From assembly GCA_041946825.1 (NCBI GenBank), contig JBHGBD010000020.1:1-64000 (forward strand): DNA of 64,000 nucleotides, read 5' to 3'. The notes below the pieces were generated by a model. The model had not been told where the DNA came from. It searched no databases and saw only the letters and a list, made by a program, of their open reading frames with translations. Shown one piece after another: positions 9,672 to 17,236 of this stretch. Position numbers and translations under genes: made by a program. Source of the stretch: CAZTHM01 sp041946825. GTDB lineage: Bacteria; Acidobacteriota; Terriglobia; UBA7540. Numbering within the stretch: the first letter of the stretch is position 1; every line of letters starts with the position of its first letter.

Positions 9672-10955
9672 ATGGCTCTATCGTTCTTCTGGATTCTGGC
9701 CTTGGTGGGGCTCCTGATGTGGAGTTCGGTGGCGTCGTATTTGCGCCTCCTGATGCGCCGCCTGACGCCTCTGGCCGCGATGCGGCTGTTTCAGGCTTAC
9801 AAAGAGTTGCGTTTGCGCATTGACCGCGAGCGCGTCGGGGTTTCAATTTCCGCCCTGCACGGCGCGGCGATGGCATCGTTCGCGGTGGGAGTGACGGGAT
9901 TCCTCATGGTTCGCCGGCCCGGCCACCTCCTGGAAAACCTCGCGACCGCCGTGCTGGTCGTCTCGATTGCCGTGGCCATCTGCGACCAGTTGATCCCTTT
10001 CGTCCTGGTAGCGCGGCACGACGAACCCGAGCCGATCCTCGAAGGGTGGATGCCGTTCCTCCGCCTGTGCGTCTTCCTGGCCCTGCCTCTTACGTTTCCA
10101 ATTTTGATTTCGACCACCATCCGGCGCCTGCTCGAGCCGCCGGAAGAAAAACCCGAGCCCCCGACGCCGCAAGAGAACCTTCAGGAGTTGATCGAAGCGG
10201 GGGAGCAGGGAGGGCTGCTGGAGAAGGGTCAGGGCGAGCTCCTCCAATCCGTCGTGGAATTCCGCGACACGCTGGTGCGCGAAGTCATGACGCCCCGCCC
10301 GGAAATCGCCGCCGTGGAAATCAACGCTCCGGTCGAAGAACTCCGCCGCCTGTTCCGTGAGAAGCGGCTGACGCGCTTTCCCGTGTTTACCGGGCAGCTC
10401 GATCGCATCGAAGGAATCGTGAACGTTCGCGACCTGATGGAACTGCCTCCCGAGGAGCAGTCCAAGGTCACCTTGCGCGCCCTCGTCCGGCCGGTCCCCT
10501 TCGTTCCCGTCACCAAGCGCATCCAGGAACTGCTGAAGGAATTGCAGCAGACCACGACCCAGATGGCCATCGTCATCGACGAATACGGCAGCGTCGCGGG
10601 GCTGGTGACCATTGAGGACATGGTGGAGGAGATCGTGGGAGAAATCCGCGACGAGGTCGAGCCCCACGCGCGCGACATTGTTCGCGAAACCGACAGCACC
10701 TACCTGGTGAAAGGAAATACCGAGCTGGCGCAAATCAGCGAGCAGCTCCACGTAGATATCATGAGCGGCGACTACTTCACGGTGGCCGGACTCGTGCTCG
10801 CGCATCTCGGCCACGTCCCGAAGCCCGGCGAGAATCTGCAGCTTGGCAATTTGAATTTTGAAGTGCTCGAAGCCAACGAGCGCACGGTGCTCAAGGTCCG
10901 CCTGCGTCTCACCACTTCTCAGTCCGCGTCCGCGCATGCCGAATCCGCCCACTAA
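9672..10955 (+). CDS. CNNM/HlyC-CorC family membrane transporter with CBS pair
   Basis: 427 residues. The N-terminal half has about four hydrophobic segments in the CNNM/DUF21 style (near residues 4-20, 58-75, 85-110 and 125-145). A CBS pair follows (VREVMTPRPEIAAVEINAP ... IEGIVNVRDLM; QMAIVIDEYGSVAGLVTIEDMVEEIVG), then a C-terminal CorC_HlyC domain. Members export magnesium or cobalt or respond to adenine nucleotides; the exact ion is not clear from sequence. It overlaps the start of era by 20 bases, indicating an operon ybeZ-ybeY-this gene-era. Confidence 0.88.
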   Translation: MALSFFWILALVGLLMWSSVASYLRLLMRRLTPLAAMRLFQAYKELRLRIDRERVGVSISALHGAAMASFAVGVTGFLMVRRPGHLLENLATAVLVVSIAVAICDQLIPFVLVARHDEPEPILEGWMPFLRLCVFLALPLTFPILISTTIRRLLEPPEEKPEPPTPQENLQELIEAGEQGGLLEKGQGELLQSVVEFRDTLVREVMTPRPEIAAVEINAPVEELRRLFREKRLTRFPVFTGQLDRIEGIVNVRDLMELPPEEQSKVTLRALVRPVPFVPVTKRIQELLKELQQTTTQMAIVIDEYGSVAGLVTIEDMVEEIVGEIRDEVEPHARDIVRETDSTYLVKGNTELAQISEQLHVDIMSGDYFTVAGLVLAHLGHVPKPGENLQLGNLNFEVLEANERTVLKVRLRLTTSQSASAHAESAH

Positions 10956-11832
10956 ATCGGGATTTGTCGCGCTCATTGGCCGCCCGAACGCCGGAAAGAG
11001 CACGCTCCTCAACGCTCTTGTAGGGGCGAAAGTCGCCATCGTCACCGCGGTCCCCCAAACCACTCGCAACCGCATCCTGGGCGTCGTCAACCGTCCGGGC
11101 GCGCAGATGGTTCTCATGGATACGCCCGGGATCCACAAACCGCTCTCGCGGCTCAATCGGCAGATGATGCTTTATGTCCAGCAGGCGCTCGAGGAACGCG
11201 ACCTGGCAGTGTTAATCGTGGACGCGGCGGAAAAGTTCGGCAAAGGGGACGAGTTCGCGATCCAAATGTTGAAGGAATACGCGCCCAAGACGATTCTGGC
11301 GCTCAACAAGATCGACCGCGTGCGAAAGCCCCGGCTGCTGCCGCTCATGGATCGTTATTCAAAGCTATTCAATTTCGAAGAGATCATCCCCATCTCGGCG
11401 TTACGAAATGACGGCCTGGAAGAATTGACCGCGGCCATCATCAAACTTCTTCCCGAGGGGCCCCAGTATTTCCCGCCCGAAATCTACACCGACCAGCCGG
11501 AGCGCTTCCTGGCGGGCGAAATCATCCGCGAGAAGATCATCAACCATACCAAGCAGGAATTGCCTTTCGTTACCGCCGTTCTGATTGACAAGTTCGAGGA
11601 AGGCGCAACGATTACCCGCCTTCACGCGACGATTGTCGTTGAGCGCGACTCGCAGCGGCCCATCGTGATCGGCGCGGGCGGCGAGCGCTTGAAGCAGATC
11701 GGAACGGAAGCGCGGCTGGAACTCGAGCGGCTCTTCCCGCCCAAGGTGTTCCTGGAACTCTACGTCAAAATCGAACCCCACTGGCGCGATAACCAGCAAA
11801 TCGTCTCCTCCCTCGATTACCGGGCGGATTAG
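10936..11832 (+). CDS. era: GTPase Era
   Basis: 298 residues. The G1 loop GRPNAGKST is at residues 15-23, followed by DTPGIH (G3), NKID (G4) and a SAL G5. The C-terminal KH domain carries the RNA-binding GxxG loop in VIGAGGERLKQIG. Era binds the 3' end of 16S rRNA and monitors 30S assembly, which fits its position after ybeY. The start is ATG 10936, inside the 3' end of the preceding gene; the longer upstream frame is a shadow. Just after the stop, CCGGCTTTCAAGCCGG (11834-11849) may act as a terminator hairpin, without a T-run. Confidence 0.96.
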   Translation: MPNPPTKSGFVALIGRPNAGKSTLLNALVGAKVAIVTAVPQTTRNRILGVVNRPGAQMVLMDTPGIHKPLSRLNRQMMLYVQQALEERDLAVLIVDAAEKFGKGDEFAIQMLKEYAPKTILALNKIDRVRKPRLLPLMDRYSKLFNFEEIIPISALRNDGLEELTAAIIKLLPEGPQYFPPEIYTDQPERFLAGEIIREKIINHTKQELPFVTAVLIDKFEEGATITRLHATIVVERDSQRPIVIGAGGERLKQIGTEARLELERLFPPKVFLELYVKIEPHWRDNQQIVSSLDYRAD

Positions 11833-11918
11833 GCCGGCTTTCAAGCCGGGATCCTGGGGTGGCGCCCGGCGCTGCAGCGGCACTTGCGTTTAGACCGCGT
11901 GTCGCGTAGATTTGGGCT

Positions 11919-12122
11919 ATGAGTTTGACGGAGATTAAGCACGCCATCGAAGGGCTTCCCGAGGAGCAGCGGACGGCACTTGCGGACTGGCTCTGGAACC
12001 TCGAGCGCAAGGATTGGGATCGCCAGATCACGGAAGATTTCTCCCCTGGAGGACGAGGGGCGAAGCTTCTGGACGAAGTTGACGCTGCGATCGAGCGGGG
12101 CGAATTCAAGCCTATGGAGTGA
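11919..12122 (+). CDS. Small antitoxin-like protein of an addiction module
   Basis: 67 residues. The N-terminal helix MSLTEIKHAIEGLPEEQRTAL and the C-terminal segment DRQITEDFSPGGRGAKLLDEV are typical of short antitoxins paired with ParE/RelE-like toxins. The linear D-F-SPGG-R-G piece is the part expected to wrap the toxin. The next reading frame encodes a toxin-like protein. It would neutralise the toxin by direct binding. No DNA-binding domain is obvious; the N-terminal helices may serve. Confidence 0.7.
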   Translation: MSLTEIKHAIEGLPEEQRTALADWLWNLERKDWDRQITEDFSPGGRGAKLLDEVDAAIERGEFKPME

Positions 12123-12141
12123 ACCCATCCGCTCTTTTGCC

Positions 12142-12459
12142 GTGTCTTCGTTTTGGAATTGTTACCGCGATCTTCCCCGTCGCATTCAGAAGCTTGCTGA
12201 CAAGCAATTCGAATTGTTTCGTCGGAATCCTTCCCACCCCTCTCTGGGTTTTGCACGAAAAGGTGAAGTCTGGACCGCCGAAGTCGGCAGGGGGTACCGT
12301 GCCATAGCGCGGCAAAGGGGAGAGGACTATTACTGGTTCTGGGTCGGTTCGCACGAAGCTTACAACAAGCTGTTGCGACGCCTGAGGTATGCAATGGCTC
12401 CCAGCGGGCGCCGCCCTTTGCCTGAATGGTGGGACCGCTTGCCTTGGTCCTTTCGTTAG
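12142..12459 (+). CDS. ParE/RelE-like toxin of the addiction module
   Basis: About 105 residues. FWNCYRDLPRRIQKLADKQFELFRRNPSHPSLGF, EVWTAEVGRGYRAIARQ and YYWFWVGSHEAYNKLL match the conserved order of a RelE-fold toxin family: helix, NPxHPSLxF, RVxxxYRAL, WxWxGxHxxYxxLL. The frame is open upstream, but no ATG, GTG or TTG lies between the antitoxin stop and the GTG at 12142, which is the only standard start close to the fold. The true start may be the non-standard ATC at 12127 (IRSFAVSSFW). The C-terminus extends unusually far past the LL end. A functional toxin is likely but not certain. Confidence 0.6.
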   Translation: MSSFWNCYRDLPRRIQKLADKQFELFRRNPSHPSLGFARKGEVWTAEVGRGYRAIARQRGEDYYWFWVGSHEAYNKLLRRLRYAMAPSGRRPLPEWWDRLPWSFR

Positions 12460-12529
12460 CAGAAAATCGCAGTCTGGCGAGGCCGTGGTCAATTCGGCCC
12501 TGCGAGGTATCACGCTCAGGCAGGTGCAT

Positions 12530-13540
12530 ATGAATGCTTTCGCGAATGGCGGGGGGCCGCTGTTCATTGAGCCCGACACCGAAGGCGCGCGCGCCTTCTT
12601 CCGCAGCAAGAATAAGGCACTAGCCAGCAAGTTGATGACGGTGAAAGACGCCGTCGCGCGATTCGTTCACGACGGCGACTATCTTGCTTCAGGCGGTTTC
12701 GGCACCAACCGCATTGCCACCGCGGCCCTGCACGAAATCCTGCGCCAGCGGAAGCGCCACCTGCGCCTTGCCGGGCACACGGCCACCCACGATTTCCAAA
12801 TCCTGGCCGCCGGCAACCTGGATGGCGGAGAACTCCTGAAGCAGGTTGACGTCGCCTACGTGGTGGGGCTGGAAGCGCGCGGACTTTCACCGCATTCCCG
12901 GCGTGTGTTCGAAAGCGGCGAAGTGGAAGTCTGCGAGTGGACTAACTACGCGCTGGCCGTGCGCTTGCGCGCCGCGGCGATGGGCGTGCCTTTCCTGCCT
13001 TCGCACACCATGCTCGGCACCGACACCTTCCGCGAGAGCGCGGCGAAGCTGATCGAGTGCCCCTTCACGGGGAAGAAACTGGTCGCGCTGCCGGCGCTCT
13101 ATCCCGACGTTGCGGTGATTCATGTCCATGCAGCCGATGTCTTCGGCAACTGCCGAATCAACGGGATCACCATCGCCGATGTGGAACTGGCGCGGGCTTC
13201 CAAGCGCGTCATCATCACCACCGAGCGCTTGATTTCGACCGACGAAATCCGCCGCCTGCCTCACGCCACCGCCATTCCGGCCATTTGCGTGGACGCGGTT
13301 TGCGAGGTCCCTTCCGGCTCGTACCCGGGGAACATGCCGGGAGAGTATTTCTCCGACGAAGACCACTTGCGCCTGTGGCTGGAAGTGGAAAAGGACGAAG
13401 CGGGATTTCGCGCTTTCCTGAAGAAGTACATCTACGACGTGCCGGATTTTGCAGGCTACCTGGAACTGTGCGGCGGCGCGAAGCGAATCGCCGAGCTGCG
13501 TGACCTGGAACTCCTCAACTCGGGGAGGAGCGATGCCTGA
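12530..13540 (+). CDS. CoA-transferase subunit A (glutaconate/3-oxoacid CoA-transferase family)
   Basis: 336 residues from the ATG at 12530. The core starts with MTVKDAVARFVHDGDYLASGGFGTNR, the family-I CoA-transferase alpha fold with a glycine loop, and later shows GTDTFRES, IHVHAADVFGNCRINGI and a long C-terminal region with SYPGNMPGEYFSDEDHLRLW, resembling glutaconate CoA-transferase subunit A (GctA). These enzymes move CoA between short organic acids. The substrate is not readable here. It overlaps subunit B by 8 bases, so the two are translationally coupled. Confidence 0.85.
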   Translation: MNAFANGGGPLFIEPDTEGARAFFRSKNKALASKLMTVKDAVARFVHDGDYLASGGFGTNRIATAALHEILRQRKRHLRLAGHTATHDFQILAAGNLDGGELLKQVDVAYVVGLEARGLSPHSRRVFESGEVEVCEWTNYALAVRLRAAAMGVPFLPSHTMLGTDTFRESAAKLIECPFTGKKLVALPALYPDVAVIHVHAADVFGNCRINGITIADVELARASKRVIITTERLISTDEIRRLPHATAIPAICVDAVCEVPSGSYPGNMPGEYFSDEDHLRLWLEVEKDEAGFRAFLKKYIYDVPDFAGYLELCGGAKRIAELRDLELLNSGRSDA

Positions 13541-14300
13541 CTACAACGCCATGGAGTTGATGATTGTGGCGGCGGCCCGGACGCTGGAAAACGGCGCGAC
13601 CGTGGCCGTCGGCACGGGAGCGCCCTGCGCCGCGGCCATGCTGGCCCAGAAAACCCACGCGCCGGACCTCGTCATCGCCTTCGAGTCCGGGGGCCTCGCC
13701 CCGCTGCTGCCGCGCATGCCGATTTCGGTAGGCGACTCGCGCAGCTTCCACCGCGCGGTGATGGCTTCGAGCATGTGCGACATCATGGAAACTTGCCAGC
13801 GGGGCCTGATGGACTATACCTTCCTGGGGGGCGCGCAGATCGACGTCTACGGGAATCTTAACTCAACAGTAATCGGCAATTACCGCCAGCCCAAGGTTCG
13901 CCTGCCTGGGAGCGGCGGCGCAAACGACCTCGCCAGCTTCTGCTGGCGGATGATAATCCTGACGCCCCATGACCGCCGGCGATTCGTCAAAAAGCTCGAT
14001 TTCCTCACCACGCCCGGGTATTTGACCGGCCCCGGCGCGCGCGAAGCGGCGGGGCTGCCCGCTTGTTGCGGTCCCTATCGGGTGATCAGCAATCTGGCCG
14101 TCATGAGCTTTCACCCCGCGACCCTGCGTATGCAGGTGGCCAGCCTCCATCCTGGTATAGCCATCTCGCAAGTTCAAGAAAACACAGAGTTTGAGCTTCT
14201 CCCGGCGCCCGATATGGGCCAGACGCGCCCGCCTTCGAACGAGGAGTTAAGGATCCTGCGGGAGGAGATCGACCCGGGTCGCTACATCATCGGCAGGTAG
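13533..14300 (+). CDS. CoA-transferase subunit B
   Basis: 255 residues, starting ATG 13533 behind a strong GGGGAGGAG. The sequence ELMIVAAARTLENGATVAVGTGAPCAAAMLA followed by IAFESGGLAPLLPRMPISVGDS matches the beta subunit of GctAB-type transferases; the Glu of FESGG is at the position of the catalytic carboxylate that forms the enzyme-CoA thioester. A LGGAQIDVYGNLNSTVIG block is also typical. It works as a heterodimer with the preceding gene product. Possible roles are amino-acid or aromatic degradation; no neighbouring enzyme fixes the pathway. Confidence 0.86.
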   Translation: MPDYNAMELMIVAAARTLENGATVAVGTGAPCAAAMLAQKTHAPDLVIAFESGGLAPLLPRMPISVGDSRSFHRAVMASSMCDIMETCQRGLMDYTFLGGAQIDVYGNLNSTVIGNYRQPKVRLPGSGGANDLASFCWRMIILTPHDRRRFVKKLDFLTTPGYLTGPGAREAAGLPACCGPYRVISNLAVMSFHPATLRMQVASLHPGIAISQVQENTEFELLPAPDMGQTRPPSNEELRILREEIDPGRYIIGR

Positions 14301-14409
14301 AATGTCAGGCGCAGGGTCGGGCCGGTGCTTTGCTGAGGCTTCCTCAGCACCCAACCCTTCGCTGACCGCTGCCGTCGAGTTACCGCGCTCTCTCCCCCAA
14401 AAAGTTCTA

Positions 14410-14438
14410 TTGACCTCAATCAAGTGTTGGCGTATGTT
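14410..14438 (+). promoter_or_regulatory. Sigma-70-type promoter of the GH16 gene
   Basis: TTGACC (14410-14415), 17-base spacer, TATGTT (14433-14438). The predicted start is about 14445, leaving a leader of roughly 107 bases before the ATG at 14552. The rest of the 14301-14551 spacer shows no gene. Confidence 0.5.
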
Positions 14439-14551
14439 ATCCCCACGGATAATCTCCGGACAAGTAAGATTCGAAGAAGGTCGCGAACTGGTTCGTGGGC
14501 AAGGGAGTCTCTTGGTATCTTCGCCTCGCAGAGGGGAAGGGTGGCGCTGAC

Positions 14552-15373
14552 ATGAGGATCAAATCCTGCTTCTTCATCTTGTTGGCATGGTTGGCGTTTG
14601 TACCGTCGGTAACCGCAGCCCCACCCAAGCGTCCCAACCCGCCGCCTCCGGCGCCCTGCCCGGCATGGTCGTACGATTTTGGCTCTGGATCGATTGACCC
14701 GAATATCTGGGTCATTGCCAATGGCCGAGCCCCGGGTTACATTGCAGGCAGCCACATCGGCTACTATGACCCGAATCATGTCAAGGTGGTAAACGGCTAC
14801 CTGCAGATCCTGCTTACCCAGCAAACCGGGGTCGTTGACGGGAATAACGGCTACATCTCCTATGGCGGGCTGATCTACACCAAGAAGACTTGCGGGTATG
14901 GCACGTACCAGTGGACGATGCGCATGTCGTCCACGTCGAGTACGCCGAGCGGCTCAGGCGCCTGGGTATCGGGAAGTGTCTCGGCGGGGTTCCTCTACGT
15001 CAACAACTCAGAAACCGAAATTGATTTTGAGTACTCGGCTGCCAGCCCGCAATATGTCTGGGCCGTCAACTGGCTCAACACCAACCCGCGCCGCGATCCG
15101 AGTTCGTCGATGGAGACCGCGACCGCCGTCAATTGGCCGGTTGCCACGGCGTACCCCGAGCACACATACACCTTCGTCTGGGCTCCGGGCATCATCACTT
15201 TTTATTTCGACGGCGCGCTGGTTGCCACCCATACAACTGACGTTCCCAGCGCCCCCGCCTATTTCATGATCAACCATTGGGGGACGAACAGCCCCAATTG
15301 GGGCGGGTTGGCGACTCCCGGGACGAATCGCTACTTCTACGTCAAATCGGCCAGCTATACGCCGCCCAATTAA
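14552..15373 (+). CDS. Secreted glycoside hydrolase family 16 glycanase
   Basis: 273 residues. A signal peptide (IKSCFFILLAWLAFVPSVTAA) is followed by a Pro-rich stretch. The catalytic ExDxE motif of GH16 appears as EIDFE, with Glu156 as nucleophile, Asp158, and Glu160 as acid/base. Jelly-roll elements are recognisable (TYQWTMRMSS, YTFVWAPGIITFYFDGALVATHTT, PAYFMINHWGTN). GH16 enzymes cut beta-1,3/1,4 glucans, agar, carrageenan or related polymers; the non-bulged EIDFE form is that of lichenase-like enzymes, but the substrate is not certain. It has its own promoter and no neighbouring carbohydrate genes. A longer upstream frame starts at 14495 but lacks a signal-compatible N-terminus. Confidence 0.85.
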   Translation: MRIKSCFFILLAWLAFVPSVTAAPPKRPNPPPPAPCPAWSYDFGSGSIDPNIWVIANGRAPGYIAGSHIGYYDPNHVKVVNGYLQILLTQQTGVVDGNNGYISYGGLIYTKKTCGYGTYQWTMRMSSTSSTPSGSGAWVSGSVSAGFLYVNNSETEIDFEYSAASPQYVWAVNWLNTNPRRDPSSSMETATAVNWPVATAYPEHTYTFVWAPGIITFYFDGALVATHTTDVPSAPAYFMINHWGTNSPNWGGLATPGTNRYFYVKSASYTPPN

Positions 15374-15450
15374 TCTCCACAACCCGTCCCCGTTTCGGGG
15401 CAAGACTCGTCGGCTCGCAAAAAAAATCAGCGACTCGGGCAATTTGTCCC

Positions 15451-15479
15451 TTGACATTCCAGGACAAGTGTGATAGTCT
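15451..15479 (+). promoter_or_regulatory. Orphan promoter-like element in the 15374-15770 spacer
   Basis: TTGACA (15451-15456), 17 bases, then TAGTCT (15474-15479), between convergent genes where no promoter is needed. Downstream is a 7-bp hairpin, CCTGGAG (15523-15529) with CTCCAGG (15540-15546). No credible reading frame lies between 15486 and 15770. A small RNA is possible. The remainder of the spacer shows only a CCCCGTTTCGGGG hairpin (15388-15400) after the GH16 stop. Confidence 0.4.
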
Positions 15480-15770
15480 AGTTCCGATGAGGAGAGGCGC
15501 GCCACGGCGACCAATGGAGGCTCCTGGAGATTTCCTGCACTCCAGGATTTCCACTTCACGTATAACCTTTGGAAATCGGGAAGCCGGTTAGTGTTTTGGA
15601 ATCAAGCGATACATTTTTTGGAAGAGTAGGCAAAGCTGGTAAGTCTTTTAGATTCAGCAAGCGTTTAATTTTTCTACAAAGCTGATTAATTACTGATTCT
15701 AGACGACTTATCAGGATCACTGCGAAGCAAATGGCGCTTCCCGACCAGCCGCGATTCTTTCTATGAGGGG

Positions 15771-17150
15771 CTACTCGCCGGCAGCGATTCCCAACGATTT
15801 CATCTTGCGGTAGAGGTGGCTGCGCTCGAGGCCCAAGACCTCGGCCGTGCGGCTGACGTTGCCCTGGTTCTCCTCGAGCTTGCGCAGGATGTAGTCGCGC
15901 TCGTAGGCGGCGCGCGCTTCCTGGAGGCTGGAAAACCCCCCGCCTGTGCCCGCGGGCGGATGACTGGAGCCCGAGCGCGCGTGGTCGCGATGCAAGGCAA
16001 CGGGCAGATGCCGTTTCTCGATTCGCTCGCCCGGAACCATGATCACCAGGCGCTCGACAAGGTTCCTCAATTCACGCACGTTTCCCGGCCAGCGGTGCTG
16101 CAAAAGTGCTTCGAGCGCGGTTTCCGAGAAGTGTTTGGGGCGCCGCCCGTAGGCGCGCGCGAACTCGTTCAGGAAATGGCTGGCGAGGGCGGGGATGTCT
16201 TCCGGGTGCTCGCGGAGGGCGGGAACGTAGAAGGGAATGACGTTGAGCCGGTAGAACAGGTCCTCGCGGAAATTGCCCTTCTGGGTTTCCTGTTCCAGGT
16301 GCTTGTTGGTGGCGGCGATGACGCGCACATCGACGGTGAGATTGTTTCCCGAGCCGACGGGGGTGAAGCGCTGCTCCTCGATGACCCGAAGGACTTTGGA
16401 CTGGGTGCGCAGGCTCATATCGCCGACTTCGTCGAGGAAGAGCGTGCCGCCGTGCGCCTGCTCGAATTTCCCCACCTTGTCCTCGAGCGCGCCGGTAAAC
16501 GACCCTTTGACGTGGCCGAACAGTTCGCTCTCGATGAGCTCCTCGGGTATGGCGGCGCAATTGACTTCGACGAACGGTTGCTCGGCGCGCAGGCTCATCA
16601 GGTGGAGGGCGTGCGCGACGAGTTCCTTGCCGGTGCCGCTCTCCCCGTAAACGAGCACGCGGCCGTTGGTAGGCGCGGCTAGGGCGAGTTGCTGGCGCAG
16701 GGCTTTCATGGGGACGCTGTCGCCGATGATGCGGTATTGCCCGTGTAGCTCTTCCCGCAGCTCGCGGTTCTCGGTGGCGAGCGCCATCTGCTCGAGCGCG
16801 TGTTTGACGGTGAGCAGGGTTTTGTCGACGGAGAGCGGCTTCTCGATGAAGTCGAACGCGCCCAGCTTGGTGGCGCGCACCGCCGTCTCGATTGAGCCGT
16901 GGCCGGAAATCATGATGACGGCGGGGGGATTTGCCAGGGCGCGAATCTTCTCCAGCGCCTGGAGCCCGTCCATGCCCGGCAGCCAGATGTCGAGCAGCAC
17001 CACTTCCGAGGGGGCTCTTGCCAGGCTTTCCAGGCAGGCCTCGGCGCTCTCCACGGCTTCCACGCGATAGCCTTCGTCGCGCAGCACGTCGCCCAGTGAC
17101 TGGCGGATGCCGGCTTCGTCGTCGACGACCAACACGGAGTGGCGAGCCAT
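15771..17150 (-). CDS. NtrX-like sigma-54 response regulator
   Basis: 459 residues: receiver (about 1-120, phospho-acceptor Asp54 in LLDIWLPGMDG, Lys104-Pro105), AAA+ sigma-54 interaction domain (about 143-365, Walker A GESGTGKE at 169-176, Walker B LFLDEVGDMS) and a Fis-type HTH (YILRKLEENQGNVSRTAEVLGLERSHLYRKMKSLG). The sigma-54 contact loop is GSFTGA (216-221) rather than GAFTGA. The following minus-strand order, kinase then regulator, matches NtrY-NtrX, which control nitrogen or redox responses in other bacteria. The target promoters are unknown. Confidence 0.9.
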   Translation of the reverse strand: MARHSVLVVDDEAGIRQSLGDVLRDEGYRVEAVESAEACLESLARAPSEVVLLDIWLPGMDGLQALEKIRALANPPAVIMISGHGSIETAVRATKLGAFDFIEKPLSVDKTLLTVKHALEQMALATENRELREELHGQYRIIGDSVPMKALRQQLALAAPTNGRVLVYGESGTGKELVAHALHLMSLRAEQPFVEVNCAAIPEELIESELFGHVKGSFTGALEDKVGKFEQAHGGTLFLDEVGDMSLRTQSKVLRVIEEQRFTPVGSGNNLTVDVRVIAATNKHLEQETQKGNFREDLFYRLNVIPFYVPALREHPEDIPALASHFLNEFARAYGRRPKHFSETALEALLQHRWPGNVRELRNLVERLVIMVPGERIEKRHLPVALHRDHARSGSSHPPAGTGGGFSSLQEARAAYERDYILRKLEENQGNVSRTAEVLGLERSHLYRKMKSLGIAAGE

Positions 17151-17165
17151 AGAAACGATGACCTA

Positions 17166-17236
17166 TGAATGATGAACGATGAATGCCGAACGCCCGGCGT
17201 CCTCTCCTTCGTTCATCATTCATCGTTCATCATTCA
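17166..17236. repeat. Perfect 20-bp inverted repeat of ATGAACGATGAATG-like units
   Basis: TGAATGATGAACGATGAATG (17166-17185) is repeated exactly inverted at 17217-17236, with a 31-base loop. Both arms are themselves degenerate tandem repeats of a 7-8 base unit, and the pattern extends a little beyond on each side. It lies between the minus-strand kinase and regulator genes, with the right arm overlapping the last codons of the kinase gene. It may attenuate or stabilise the bicistronic message. Confidence 0.75.

Noticed and set aside
12119..12307. GTG-initiated 62-codon frame overlapping the toxin gene
   Set aside because: Different frame from the recognisable RelE-like fold; its sequence has no family pattern.
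16072..17223. 383-codon open frame on the minus strand within ntrX
   Set aside because: Overlaps the ntrX-like gene in another frame and is a low-complexity Arg-rich string.
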